This document shows, piece after piece, positions 7,985 to 19,489 of a stretch of DNA of 64,000 nucleotides. Every line of letters starts with the position of its first letter. Within the stretch, counting starts at the first letter, position 1. A model generated the notes under the pieces. The model saw only the letters and a program-made list of their open reading frames with translations. It made no database searches and was not told where the DNA came from. Position numbers and translations under genes: made by a program. Source of the DNA: Luteitalea sp. TBR-22 (GTDB lineage: Bacteria; Acidobacteriota; Vicinamibacteria; Vicinamibacterales; Vicinamibacteraceae); contig NZ_AP024452.1 of assembly GCF_016865485.1 (NCBI RefSeq), positions 1,882,501 through 1,946,500 of the forward strand. The letters run 5' to 3'.

Positions 7985-9348
7985 TGCGACGCGCCGCGAT
8001 CCTCGCCACCGCAGCGCTGGTCGTCGTCGCCGGCGCCGCCGCCCGCGCGGTGCGGTCGCCGGGCGCCCTGGTCACGTCGGCGCCGCCGGTGGCGACCGTG
8101 GCGCAGGACACTCGCCCCGACCGTGGCGACTGGCTCCGCGCCCGCCTGGCCGATGCGCCGGCCGGCAGCGTGCTGGTCGTTCCGGCCGGTCGCTACCTCG
8201 GGCCCTTCGTCCTCGACCGGCCCCTGCACCTGCGCGCCGACGGCGCGGCACACCTGCAAGGCGATGCCCGGACCCACACCGTAGCGGTGCGGGCTGCCGA
8301 CGTGACCGTCGAGGGCTTCGAGATCACCGGCTCGGGCATGGACTTGTCGAAGGATCACGCCGCGATCCACGTCACCGGCGCCCGCGCCGTGATCATCGAC
8401 AACCGCATCCACGACGCGCTGCACGGCGTGTACGTGCGGCAGGCCGACGACGTGCGCGTGGAGCACAACACCATCCTCGGCACCGAGACCGCACAGGCGC
8501 CCCTCGACCCGTTCGCCACGAAGGCCTCGCCGACCGGCGGGGAGTTGTGCGACATCGATCTGAACCAGAACCAGCGGGGCAATGGCGTGCACGTGTGGAA
8601 CTCGCGCCGGGTGCAGGTGGCCCGCAACACCATCCGCCACACCCGCGACGGCGTCTACTTCTCGTTCGTGGACGACAGCGACGTGCGCGGCAACCTCGTC
8701 GAGGGCGTACGCTACGGCCTGCACTACATGTACTCGGACCACAACCGGTTCGAGGACAACCGCTTCCGCGACAACGCGGCCGGCGCGGCGCTGATGTCGT
8801 CCAAGCACATCCTGCTGCGGCGCAACGTGTTCGAGGCCAACCGCAACCACCGGGCGTACGGCATCCTGCTGCAGACCGTCGAGTTCTCGACCCTCGACCG
8901 CAACCGCATCGACGGCAACACGACCGGCGTGTTCATCGAGGGCGGGACCGGCAACCTGCTCGAGGGCAACACGGTGGCGCGCAACCACGTCGGCGTGCAC
9001 GTTTCGGACAGCTCCGACGGCAATCGCTTCACGGCCAATGCCTTCGTCGGCAACCTGCACGCCGTCGAGACGTCGGGCGGCACGTTCTCGAGCAGCTGGG
9101 CGCGCAACGGCCGCGGCAACTACTGGGACGACGCCGTGCACCTCGATCTCGGGCACGACGGCATCGCCGACCTGCCGCACCGCGAGCTCGACCTGTTCGG
9201 CCGCCTGCGGCGCAACTTCCCGTCCATCGGCCTGCTCGCCGGCAGTCCCGGCGAGCGGCTCCTTCGATTCGTCCACGCGCGCCTGGCCCTGCCCGGCGTG
9301 CCCGGCGTCGTCGATCCGGCGCCGCTCGTCTCGCCCGACCAGCCATGA
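7984..9348 (+). CDS. nosD: NosD, periplasmic copper-cluster maturation factor
   Basis: A 454-residue exported protein with a signal peptide at residues 1-20. From about residue 50 to 400 it is a right-handed parallel beta-helix built of CASH-type repeats rich in VxxNxI and GVYV/GVHV motifs, for example DNRIHDALHGVYVRQADDVR and RNTIRHTRDGVYFSFVDDSD. NosD works with the NosFY ABC transporter to assemble the CuZ cluster of NosZ. The start overlaps the preceding stop, and its own stop overlaps the nosF ATG (ATGA). Length and repeat number match the family. Confidence 0.93.
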   Translation: MRRAAILATAALVVVAGAAARAVRSPGALVTSAPPVATVAQDTRPDRGDWLRARLADAPAGSVLVVPAGRYLGPFVLDRPLHLRADGAAHLQGDARTHTVAVRAADVTVEGFEITGSGMDLSKDHAAIHVTGARAVIIDNRIHDALHGVYVRQADDVRVEHNTILGTETAQAPLDPFATKASPTGGELCDIDLNQNQRGNGVHVWNSRRVQVARNTIRHTRDGVYFSFVDDSDVRGNLVEGVRYGLHYMYSDHNRFEDNRFRDNAAGAALMSSKHILLRRNVFEANRNHRAYGILLQTVEFSTLDRNRIDGNTTGVFIEGGTGNLLEGNTVARNHVGVHVSDSSDGNRFTANAFVGNLHAVETSGGTFSSSWARNGRGNYWDDAVHLDLGHDGIADLPHRELDLFGRLRRNFPSIGLLAGSPGERLLRFVHARLALPGVPGVVDPAPLVSPDQP

Positions 9349-10034
9349 TCACCTTCTCAGGAGTCACCAAGCGCTTCGGCCGTGCGCGCGTCCTCGACGG
9401 GCTCGCGTTCGACGCCCACCCCGGGCAGGTCACGCTGCTCGTCGGCGCCAACGGCAGCGGCAAGACGACGAGCCTGCGCCTGCTCGCCGGGCTCTCGCGC
9501 CCCGACGCGGGCCAGGTGCGCATCGCCGGTGCCGACATCGCGCGCGAGTCGGACGAGGCGCTGGCGCGGCTCTCGTTCCTGCCGCAGTCGCCACGTTTCC
9601 ACGCGCGCCTGACGGCCGGCGAGATCCTCCGCTTCTATGCCCGCCTGCGTGGTCTGGACGCCGACCGCGTCGACGAAGTGGAAGCCCGCTGGAACCTTGC
9701 CGAGGTGCGCGACCAGCCGACCGGGCGGTTGTCGGGGGGCACGCGACAGCGCCTGGCGCTCGCGGTGCTGGCCCTGCCCGAGGCGCCGGTGCTGGTGCTC
9801 GACGAGCCGGGCCTGTCGCTCGACCCGGACTGGCGGAGGTTCCTGCACGCCGAGCTGCACGGCGCCGCCCAGCGCGGCGCCACGGTGCTCGTGGCCACGC
9901 ACCTGCTCGGCGAGTGGGACGGCAAGGCCGATCGGTGCCTGGTGCTCGAACGCGGCCGCATCTCCCGTGAACTGCCGCCGTCGCGCCTGCGCGAGGCGTT
10001 CCCGTTCGCTCCGGTACTCGCCCAGGTCGGCTAG
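9345..10034 (+). CDS. nosF: NosF, ABC transporter ATPase
   Basis: A 229-residue ATP-binding cassette protein. The Walker A motif is VGANGSGKTTSLRLLAG (near residue 33), the Q-loop is LPQSPRF, the signature is GRLSGGTRQRLALA, the Walker B is VLVLDEPGLSLD and the switch His is in VATHLLGEW. It is the cytoplasmic energiser of the NosDFY complex that supports CuZ maturation. The ATG overlaps the nosD stop; nosY follows 9 nt after the stop. The family is clear, and the substrate (sulfur- or copper-related) is not visible in the sequence. Confidence 0.93.
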   Translation: MITFSGVTKRFGRARVLDGLAFDAHPGQVTLLVGANGSGKTTSLRLLAGLSRPDAGQVRIAGADIARESDEALARLSFLPQSPRFHARLTAGEILRFYARLRGLDADRVDEVEARWNLAEVRDQPTGRLSGGTRQRLALAVLALPEAPVLVLDEPGLSLDPDWRRFLHAELHGAAQRGATVLVATHLLGEWDGKADRCLVLERGRISRELPPSRLREAFPFAPVLAQVG

Positions 10035-10043
10035 GAGATTCCG

Positions 10044-10841
10044 ATGGCCATCGCCCGCCGCTTCCCGACGTTCGCCGCCGCCTTCCACCGTGAGCTGGCC
10101 GAACATCGCCTGAACCGCTTCCTGCACGTGCACCTCGGCCTGTGTGCCGCGATCGGCCTGCTGCCGTTGCTCACGCCCGACGCGGCTGCCGCGTCGGCCG
10201 TCGCGTGGGTGTTGCAGGGCACGCTCTATTGCCTGTCGTTGTCGTCGCTGCTGCTCGGTGTGAGCGCCGCGCAGGGCGATGCCGACGAGTTCCCGCTGAT
10301 CTTCACGCAGCCGGCCGCGCGGGGCGCGTGGCTGGCGGGCAAGGCGACGGCGCTTGCGGCGATGCTGGCCCCGGCGTCGCTCGTGCTGGTGCTGCCGGCG
10401 GCGGCGATCGGCGGCGTCTCGCTGGTGCTGGGCGCGGTGGCGCTCGCGGCGGCTGGCACGTCGATCGTGCTCGGCGCGATCGGCCTCGCGCTCGGCCTGT
10501 GGGTGCGCGACCACGTGCGCGGCCTGCTCGCGGCGCTCGCCGCGTGGTTCGGTCTGCTGTTCGGCGTCGACCTGCTGCTGCTGGCCGTCTCCGGCGCACC
10601 GGTGGTCCAGGCTCATCCCGTGGCGTGGGCGCTCCCACTCATGCTCAATCCGTTGTCGGCGTTGCGGGTCACGATGATGTTCGGGCTCGAGCAGACGGCG
10701 CCGGCCGTCATCGGTGCCGATCCGCTCGTGTCGTGGTGGCTGGCGCACGGCGTGGCGTGGCTCGTGGGACTCGGCGCGACGTGGATTGCCGCCTCGTTGT
10801 GGGTGGCGCTGGCGGGGGCGCGTCGTGCGGTCGACGCCTGA
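10044..10841 (+). CDS. nosY: NosY, ABC transporter permease
   Basis: A 265-residue membrane protein with about six transmembrane helices and no large soluble domain, as in NosY permeases. The N-terminal cytoplasmic segment (FPTFAAAFHRELAEHRLNRF) and a first loop with GDADEFPLIFTQPAARGAWL resemble the NosY pattern in which the permease contacts the NosF ATPase. AGGAG lies 6 nt upstream of the ATG. With nosD and nosF it completes the NosDFY module. The gene ends just before a tandem-repeat spacer. Confidence 0.88.
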   Translation: MAIARRFPTFAAAFHRELAEHRLNRFLHVHLGLCAAIGLLPLLTPDAAAASAVAWVLQGTLYCLSLSSLLLGVSAAQGDADEFPLIFTQPAARGAWLAGKATALAAMLAPASLVLVLPAAAIGGVSLVLGAVALAAAGTSIVLGAIGLALGLWVRDHVRGLLAALAAWFGLLFGVDLLLLAVSGAPVVQAHPVAWALPLMLNPLSALRVTMMFGLEQTAPAVIGADPLVSWWLAHGVAWLVGLGATWIAASLWVALAGARRAVDA

Positions 10842-10854
10842 GGAACGAACACGG

Positions 10855-10900
10855 GAGTCGGGAGTCGGGAATCGGGAGTCGGGAGTCGGGGGGGGGGCGG
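10855..10900. repeat. CGGGAGT heptad tandem repeat
   Basis: Between nosY and the next gene is a run of about five CGGGAGT/CGGGAAT units followed by a poly-G tract (10887-10896). A related low-complexity run of CGACTGC units lies at 20740-20785. This is a slippage-prone repeat. It sits directly upstream of the GTG start of the following gene and supplies its only G-rich ribosome-site-like sequence, so its length could affect expression. Confidence 0.7.
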
Positions 10901-10905
10901 GAGGC

Positions 10906-12213
10906 GTGAAAACCGAACCTGATGGTCGGCAGGCGCAGCCGCCGGCGTCGGCGCGTTGGCGGCTGATGCCGGCGCCGACGCTCCCGCTGGCGTACTTCGG
11001 GCTCGCCCACGTGGCGCTTGGCCTGGCCGCCGGAGTGCTGGCCCTGTGGCCCGACCTGCCCGGCGCGTTCCACTTCCACCCGCGGATGGTCGCGGTACTC
11101 CACCTGGTGACACTCGGCTGGATCTCGGCGTCCATCCTGGGCGCGTTCTACATCGTGGCGCCGCTCGCCTTCGGGATGCCGTTCGCGGTGGGCCTTGCCG
11201 ACCACGTCGCGTTCGGCGCGTTCTGGAGTGGCGTCGCGGCGATGATCGGCGGCTTCTGGCTCGGGCGCTACGACGTGGTCGGGATGGGCGCGGTCGGTGT
11301 CGTCGGCGCCATCGCGTACGTCGGTGCACGAGCGATTCGTGGCCTGCGTGTCGCGCGCTTGCCCGCGGGTGTGGCGCTCCACATCGTGCTCGCGTTCCTC
11401 AACATGGTTGGCGCCGGGGCGTTCGGGCTGTGGGTCGCGCTGGCCCGCGCGTCGGGTACGCTGGCGATGTCGCCACTGGCGGTGGCCGCGGCGCACGCGC
11501 ACCTGGCCGTGCTCGGCTGGGGCGTCATGATGGTGATCGGCGTCTCGTACCGGCTCGTGCCGATGTTCCTGCCGGCGGCGATGCCCGACAGCCCACGCCT
11601 GGCGTACAGCGCCATCGGACTCGAGTGCGGGACGCTGTGGATCGCTGGCGCGCTGCTCGCCGGCGCGCCGACCTGGCCCGGCGCGCTGCTGGTGCTGCTG
11701 GGACTGGCCGCCTTCGTACGCGAGGTGCGTGGCGTGCTGGCACATCGGAGGCCGCGTCCGGCGGAGATGGCGGGGCGCGACTGGGCGACGTGGCAGACAC
11801 ACGCGGCGATGGCGTGGCTGGGCGTGGCGATCGTCGCCGGCGGCGTCGGCCTGGTGCGGGGGATGTCGCCGGGGCTCGCGTGGGTCTACGGCCTTGCGGG
11901 CGTGCTCGGGTTCCTCGCCCAGATGGTGGTCGGCATCCAGGGGCGGCTGCTGCCGCTGCACGCGTGGTATCGCGCCATGCACGCGCTGGGCGGCCAGCCG
12001 CCGTCGCGATCGTCGCACCGGCTGGCCCGGCCGGCATTCACGCTCGGCATCCTGCTCGCCTGGCTGGCCGCGCTGCCTTTGCTCGCGGTGGGATTGGTGC
12101 AGGGGCAGCCCGTGGTGATCCGCCTCGGCGCCCTGATCCTCGCTTTGTCGGTCGTCGCGCAGGCGGTCCACATGGCGCTCATCGCCCGAGCCGCCCTGGT
12201 CGATCTCGACTGA
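10906..12213 (+). CDS. haem-copper oxidase subunit I-like / NnrS-like membrane protein
   Basis: A 435-residue polytopic protein with about twelve hydrophobic segments. The segment FHFHPRMVAVLHLVTLGWIS and the later AAHAHLAVLGWGVMMVIGVS have His residues spaced like haem or copper ligands in the haem-copper oxidase subunit I superfamily and the NnrS family. It lacks the complete set of six canonical ligands that I could confirm, so catalytic oxidase activity is doubtful. Its place at the end of the nos cluster suggests a role in NO or copper/haem handling. The GTG start at 10906 has a G-rich run too close for a normal ribosome site; the ATG at 10966 is an alternative. Confidence 0.65.
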   Translation: MKTEPDGRQAQPPASARWRLMPAPTLPLAYFGLAHVALGLAAGVLALWPDLPGAFHFHPRMVAVLHLVTLGWISASILGAFYIVAPLAFGMPFAVGLADHVAFGAFWSGVAAMIGGFWLGRYDVVGMGAVGVVGAIAYVGARAIRGLRVARLPAGVALHIVLAFLNMVGAGAFGLWVALARASGTLAMSPLAVAAAHAHLAVLGWGVMMVIGVSYRLVPMFLPAAMPDSPRLAYSAIGLECGTLWIAGALLAGAPTWPGALLVLLGLAAFVREVRGVLAHRRPRPAEMAGRDWATWQTHAAMAWLGVAIVAGGVGLVRGMSPGLAWVYGLAGVLGFLAQMVVGIQGRLLPLHAWYRAMHALGGQPPSRSSHRLARPAFTLGILLAWLAALPLLAVGLVQGQPVVIRLGALILALSVVAQAVHMALIARAALVDLD

Positions 12214-12235
12214 TCAGCCTGCGGGCGGGCGACCG

Positions 12236-13483
<1,248 letters not shown>

Positions 13484-13514
13484 TCAGGAATCGCCCGAAG
13501 CGGTCCCGCTCGCG

Positions 13515-14399
13515 TCAGGACAGGCGCAGCGTGTCGATCAGGGCGGCGAGTGCGGGCGGTTGCTGTCGTCGGCTCGGGTAGTACAGGTAGAAGCCCGGGA
13601 ACGGTGGGCACCAGTCCTCGAGGACGCGGACCAGCGCGCCGCTCTCGAGGTGCGGGCGGACGTCCTGCTCGAGCGCGAAGGCGAGTCCGAGCCCGTCGAG
13701 GGCCGCGAGGATGGTCAGGCCGATGTCGTCGGTGTCCAGCGGACCGCTCACGCCGACGGTGATCGACTCGTCGCCCCGCTCGAATTCCCAGCGATAGATC
13801 CCCTCCAGGCCCATGCGGATGTTGATGCACTGGTGGCGGGTGAGGTCGCGCGGCGAGAGGGGCGCCGGATGCGCGGCGAGGTAGCGTGGGGACGCGACGA
13901 TGGCGGCGCGCTGGTCGGGAGACACCCGCACGGCGATCATGTCGCGCTCGATGAACTCCCCCAGATGGACGCCGGCGTCGAAGCGCCCAGCGACGATGTC
14001 GAGGCGGCTGTCGTCGGTGGTGACGTCGAGCACCACGTCCGGATAGGCCGCGTTGAAGGCGGCGAGGCGTGGCGCCAGCACCATGCGGGCGGCGAGCCTG
14101 GGGATGAGCAGTCGCACCCGACCGGCGGGACGATCGCGCAACTGGGACACGTCCTCGAGCACCCGGTCGATGTCGCCGAGCGCCGGCGCGAGTCGCTCGA
14201 GCAACTGCGATCCGGCCTCGGTGGGCGAGACGCTGCGCGTCGTGCGCGAGAGCAGGCGCACGCCGAGGCGCTCCTCGAGCGCGCGCATCGCATGGCTCAG
14301 GGCCGACGCCGACACGCCGAGCCGCTTGGCGGCGCGCGTGAAGCTCCGTTCCTCGGCGACGGCAACGAAGGCGGCCAGCGCTCCCAGTTCCGCACGCAT
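13515..14399 (-). CDS. LysR-family transcriptional regulator
   Basis: A 294-residue protein with the LysR winged helix-turn-helix at residues 1-60 (FVAVAEERSFTRAAKRLGVS, then ALEERLGVRLLSRTTRSVSP). The C-terminal half is a periplasmic-binding-like inducer domain (from about residue 88, GRVRLLIPRLAARMVLAPRL, to the end). Such regulators often control the neighbouring oxidoreductase; here aldo/keto reductase genes flank it on both sides on the same strand, so they are the likely targets. The ATG at 14399 opens directly at the first conserved helix. Confidence 0.9.
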   Translation of the reverse strand: MRAELGALAAFVAVAEERSFTRAAKRLGVSASALSHAMRALEERLGVRLLSRTTRSVSPTEAGSQLLERLAPALGDIDRVLEDVSQLRDRPAGRVRLLIPRLAARMVLAPRLAAFNAAYPDVVLDVTTDDSRLDIVAGRFDAGVHLGEFIERDMIAVRVSPDQRAAIVASPRYLAAHPAPLSPRDLTRHQCINIRMGLEGIYRWEFERGDESITVGVSGPLDTDDIGLTILAALDGLGLAFALEQDVRPHLESGALVRVLEDWCPPFPGFYLYYPSRRQQPPALAALIDTLRLS

Positions 14400-14436
14400 G
14401 GGCCGATTATGCCCGCTCGGCACGGCGTCGTGACCG

Positions 14437-16265
<1,829 letters not shown>

Positions 16266-16299
16266 CGGCCGTCAGAGTCTCACGAACGCGGGCTCACGG

Positions 16300-16370
16300 C
16301 TCAGGACTCGAGGCTCGGAAGGCTGCCAACTCTTCAGAATGCCCTTTGAGCCCTGAGCCCTGAGCCGTCA
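16300..16370. repeat. GGCTCA-type inverted repeat cluster
   Basis: The divergent spacer between the CRP/FNR and RIC genes holds GGGCTCACGGCTCAGGACTC on one side and GAGCCCTGAGCCCTGAGCC on the other, forming an imperfect hairpin with a loop of about 30 nt. The same repeat family is at 7238-7270 and 22022-22089. The position between divergent genes argues against a simple terminator; it is a dispersed repeat of unknown role. Confidence 0.7.
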
Positions 16371-16384
16371 CCCAGCACCTGGAG

Positions 16385-16400
16385 TTTGCGCTCGCGCAAC
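16385..16400. promoter_or_regulatory. CRP/FNR-type operator upstream of the RIC gene
   Basis: TTTGCG-CTCG-CGCAAC, the same core and even the same CTCG spacer as the operator at 4751-4768. The centre (16392.5) is 41.5 bp from base 16434, and TAGCCT at 16422-16427 is a plausible -10 box. The predicted transcript would begin within a base of the ATG at 16435, which has no ribosome site, suggesting a leaderless mRNA. Confidence 0.68.
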
Positions 16401-16434
16401 GACGGGGCGACGACGACCCGGTAGCCTCGGCGAC

Positions 16435-17145
16435 ATGGTCATCTCCCCCGAATCCACCGTCGCCGACATCGCCACCCAGGCGCCGGCCACCATCGCCATC
16501 TTCCAGCGCCACCAGATCGACTTCTGCTGTGGCGGCCGGCAACCGCTCGGCACCGTGTGCGCCGAGCGCGGGATCAACGCCGACCTGCTCGTCACCGAGC
16601 TGGTCGCCGCCGCCACCCCGGCCAACGCCGAGCCGACGTGGGCCGATGCGACGCTCACCGCGCTGGTCGGTCACATCCAGCAGCGCTACCACGCGCACCT
16701 GCGGCAGGAGCTGCCGCGCCTGGCGGCCATGGTGGACAAGGTGGTCAGTCGCCACGGCGACCACCTGCCCGACGTGCTGCCGCCGCTGCAGGAGACCTTC
16801 GCGGCCCTGACCGAGGAACTGCTCACCCACATGGAGAAGGAGGACCGCGTCCTCTTCCCGTTCATCGTGGGCCTCGACCAGGGCCGGCCGGTGACGCCCG
16901 AGACCGCCGAGTGGATCGCCGCGCCGATCTCGGTGATGGAAGCGGAGCACGAGTCGGCCGGCGCCGCGCTCGCCACGATGCGGCAGCTCACTGACGATTA
17001 CACGCCACCGGAGTGGGCCTGTCCGACGTTCCGCGGCCTGTACTTCGGCCTGTCGCAGTTCGAGACGGACATGCACCTGCACGTCCATCTCGAGAACCAC
17101 ATCCTGTTCCCGCGCGCCGCGCAGTTGGCGGCGAGGCGAGCCTAG
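16435..17145 (+). CDS. ytfE: RIC family di-iron (Fe-S cluster) repair protein
   Basis: A 236-residue protein of the YtfE/ScdA family, which repairs iron-sulfur clusters damaged by nitric oxide or oxidants. The N-terminal ScdA_N domain has the signature IDFCCGG (residues about 29-35). The C-terminal hemerythrin-like four-helix bundle supplies di-iron ligands in YHAHLRQELP, LTHMEKEDRVLFP, EAEHESAG and MHLHVHLENHILFPRA. It is divergent from the CRP/FNR gene and preceded by the shared operator, fitting induction by nitrogen oxides. The ATG has no clear ribosome site. Confidence 0.93.
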   Translation: MVISPESTVADIATQAPATIAIFQRHQIDFCCGGRQPLGTVCAERGINADLLVTELVAAATPANAEPTWADATLTALVGHIQQRYHAHLRQELPRLAAMVDKVVSRHGDHLPDVLPPLQETFAALTEELLTHMEKEDRVLFPFIVGLDQGRPVTPETAEWIAAPISVMEAEHESAGAALATMRQLTDDYTPPEWACPTFRGLYFGLSQFETDMHLHVHLENHILFPRAAQLAARRA

Positions 17146-17164
17146 CGTCGGCCAAGGCCGACGC
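17145..17164. terminator. perfect hairpin after the RIC gene
   Basis: GCGTCGGCC-AA-GGCCGACGC begins at the last base of the RIC stop codon and lies between two convergent genes. The 9-bp stem could end both transcripts. No T-run follows, and the stem resembles the GTCGAC palindromes at 3769-3838, so it may equally be a dispersed repeat. Confidence 0.55.
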
Positions 17165-17217
17165 CTACACCTGGGAGACCCAGCAACCGTCGGCGCCCTC
17201 GCCCTAACTCTGTCGGT

Positions 17218-18024
17218 TCAATACCGCCCGTAGATTTCGAGCGCCTTGAGCATCGACTTCTCGCGCTGGATGATCGGCACCATCTTCGACTCGCGCGCAT
17301 CGTAGTCCTTCAGGAGCGCCACGACCTGGTCGGCGGCGCCCTGCGGGACCACCACCACGCCGTCGGCATCGCCGACGATGTAGTCGCCGGGGTGGACCAT
17401 GATGTCGGCGCAGCGCACAGGCGTCTGCTTCGACACGCTCACCATCCGGCCCACCGAGGTGGCCGGGCTGATGCGTCGCGAGAACACCTTGTGGCCCATC
17501 GCGCGGATCTCGGTCACGTCGCGGACCGCACCGTCGATGACCGTGCCTTCCAGTCCGCGCGCCACGGCCGTCGTCGCCATCAGGTTGCCCATCGCGGCGA
17601 TTTCGAGCCCGTCCTCCATCACGTACACCAGCACGCTGCCGGCCGGCGCCTCGTCGAGGATCTGCAGCAGGTAGTTGGGGTAGGTGCGCGTATCGCTCTT
17701 GAGCACCGGGCGCATGAGCGCCGTCCAGGCGCGGCCGACGATCTTGCCGGCGCTGATCGGCTTCATGTCCGACGACATCCAGCCGCGGGCGCCGGTGGCC
17801 GCCTCGACCGCGTCGGCGATATTGCCGGTGCTGTTCTCCGGCTTCCGGAGGGCCGCGATCACGGCGTCCGGAGTCAGCGCAGGCGCCGGCGTCGACGCGG
17901 GCGCCTGGGTCGCCACGGGCGCGGCTGGCGTGGCCTGCGGCGCGGACGAGGGAGCAGTGAGAACGGGGGCGGCCACCGCGGCGAGGGCGGCGACGACGGC
18001 GGCGACGAGCGAACGGGTGGTCAT
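17218..18024 (-). CDS. exported RraA-like / HMG aldolase-family protein
   Basis: A 268-residue protein with a signal peptide (MTTRSLVAAVVAALAAVAAP) and an Ala/Pro/Thr-rich linker to about residue 50. The rest is an RraA-like fold with the family glycine-rich and Arg/Asp motifs LEGTVIDGAVRDVTEIRAMG and VHPGDYIVGDADGVVVVP. Members cleave 4-hydroxy-4-methyl-2-oxoglutarate or oxaloacetate with a divalent metal; the RDVTEI Arg-Asp pair suggests catalysis is possible. Export is unusual and fits the divergently placed exported hydrolase, RidA and PLP genes. AGGAGG precedes the ATG at 18024; TATAGC (18058-18053) is a possible -10. Confidence 0.82.
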   Translation of the reverse strand: MTTRSLVAAVVAALAAVAAPVLTAPSSAPQATPAAPVATQAPASTPAPALTPDAVIAALRKPENSTGNIADAVEAATGARGWMSSDMKPISAGKIVGRAWTALMRPVLKSDTRTYPNYLLQILDEAPAGSVLVYVMEDGLEIAAMGNLMATTAVARGLEGTVIDGAVRDVTEIRAMGHKVFSRRISPATSVGRMVSVSKQTPVRCADIMVHPGDYIVGDADGVVVVPQGAADQVVALLKDYDARESKMVPIIQREKSMLKALEIYGRY

Positions 18025-18169
18025 GGGAAACGGGGCCTCCTGGCGCCCCTGTGCTATAACACGCGGCCATCGGTCGCCACCACGGTTCGCGTGCCCTGCG
18101 CCCTCGCGCGCGGCATGCCCGACCTGCCCGGGGCAGGTGCTGCGTGCGTGCTGTCCGGAGGAGACCCCG

Positions 18170-19489
18170 TTGCCCACCCGTCTGCGATCCCTGCTTCCCT
18201 TCGTCCTGGCTGGACTGGCTGCGCTGTGCGCGGTCGAGGCGTCGGCGCAACCCTACGCGCTGCTCATCAAGGGGGGCCACGTCATCGATCCGAAGAACGG
18301 CCGCGACGGCGTGATGGACGTCGCCATCGCCGACGGCAAGGTCGCCGAGGTCGCCGCCTCGATCGATGCCGCGAAGGCCAGGAAGGTCGTCGACGCCACC
18401 GGCCTGTACGTGACGCCAGGCCTGATCGACATCCACGCGCACGTGTTCTTCGGCACCGAGCCCGACGCCTACCTGAGCAACGGCCTGGTGGCCGTGCCGC
18501 CCGACAGCCACTCGTTCCGCAGCGGCCAGACGACGCTGGTGGACGTCGGCGGCGCCGGCTGGCGCAACTTCGCGCAGTTCAAGACCAACATCATCGACAC
18601 GTCGAAGACCCGCGTGCTGTCGTTCCTGAACATCGTGGGGTCGGGGATGAAGGGCGGTCCGGTCGAGCAGAACCTGGGCGACATGGACGCCAAGCTGACC
18701 GCCCTGCGCATCAAGCAGCATCCGGGGCTGATCGTCGGCATCAAGGTCGCGCACTTCCAGGGCTCCGAGTGGGATCCGGTCGACCGCGCCGTGCAGGCCG
18801 GCACCGACGCCAACGTGCCCGTCATGATCGACTTCGGCGGCAACAACCCGCCGCTGTCGCTCGACGACCTCCTGAACAAGCACCTGCGCCCGGGCGACAT
18901 CTTCACGCACATGTACGCCCACGTCCGTGGCCGCATGCCCATCGTGAACGAGCGTGGGCAGGTCGAGCCGTACGTGATCGCGGCGCGCAAGCGCGGGGTC
19001 ATCTTCGACGTCGGCCACGGTGGCGGCTCGTTCCTCTGGCGGCAGGCCGTGCCGGCCACCAGGCAGGGGTTCTACCCGGACGTGATCAGCACCGACTTGC
19101 ACACCGGCAGCATGAACGGCGGCATGAAGGACATCCTCAACACGATGTCCAAGCTGCTGAACCTCGGCATGCCGCTGGCCGACGTGATCAAGGCCAACAC
19201 CGCCAGGGCCGCCTCGGTCATCAAGCGTGAGGACCTCGGGCACCTCGGGGTCGGCAGCGAGGCCGACCTCGCCGTGTTTGCGGTCCGCAAGGGCGAGTTC
19301 GGCTTCATCGACTCGTCGGGCGGGCGCATGCCCGGCACGCAGAAGCTGGAGTGCGAACTGACGCTGCGCGCCGGACAGGTGGTGTGGGACCTCAACGGCC
19401 GCGCCGCGGCCGACTGGGCGACGATGCCGACCGAGCCGCAGGGCGGCAACGCCACGCGCCCGCGCCGCACGTCGTCGCAGGAGCAGTGA
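18170..19489 (+). CDS. exported amidohydrolase/deacetylase-family metallohydrolase
   Basis: A 439-residue protein. I chose the TTG at 18170 because GGAGGA lies 7 nt upstream and it opens a good signal peptide (SLLPFVLAGLAALCAVEASA). The amidohydrolase barrel has metal motif DIHAHVF, a central Lys/His in GIKVAHFQGSEW, a His in THMYAHVRGR and the catalytic Asp in ISTDLHTGSMNG. It resembles the EF_0837/AHA_3915 group, often encoded beside selA-related PLP enzymes, as here. The likely reaction is hydrolysis of an N-acyl or cyclic amide outside the cytoplasm. Its stop overlaps the RidA gene start. Confidence 0.85.
   Translation: MPTRLRSLLPFVLAGLAALCAVEASAQPYALLIKGGHVIDPKNGRDGVMDVAIADGKVAEVAASIDAAKARKVVDATGLYVTPGLIDIHAHVFFGTEPDAYLSNGLVAVPPDSHSFRSGQTTLVDVGGAGWRNFAQFKTNIIDTSKTRVLSFLNIVGSGMKGGPVEQNLGDMDAKLTALRIKQHPGLIVGIKVAHFQGSEWDPVDRAVQAGTDANVPVMIDFGGNNPPLSLDDLLNKHLRPGDIFTHMYAHVRGRMPIVNERGQVEPYVIAARKRGVIFDVGHGGGSFLWRQAVPATRQGFYPDVISTDLHTGSMNGGMKDILNTMSKLLNLGMPLADVIKANTARAASVIKREDLGHLGVGSEADLAVFAVRKGEFGFIDSSGGRMPGTQKLECELTLRAGQVVWDLNGRAAADWATMPTEPQGGNATRPRRTSSQEQ

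Noticed and set aside
10855-10900. Short CRISPR or minisatellite with function
   Set aside because: Units are seven bases in direct tandem without spacers; it is simple-sequence slippage.
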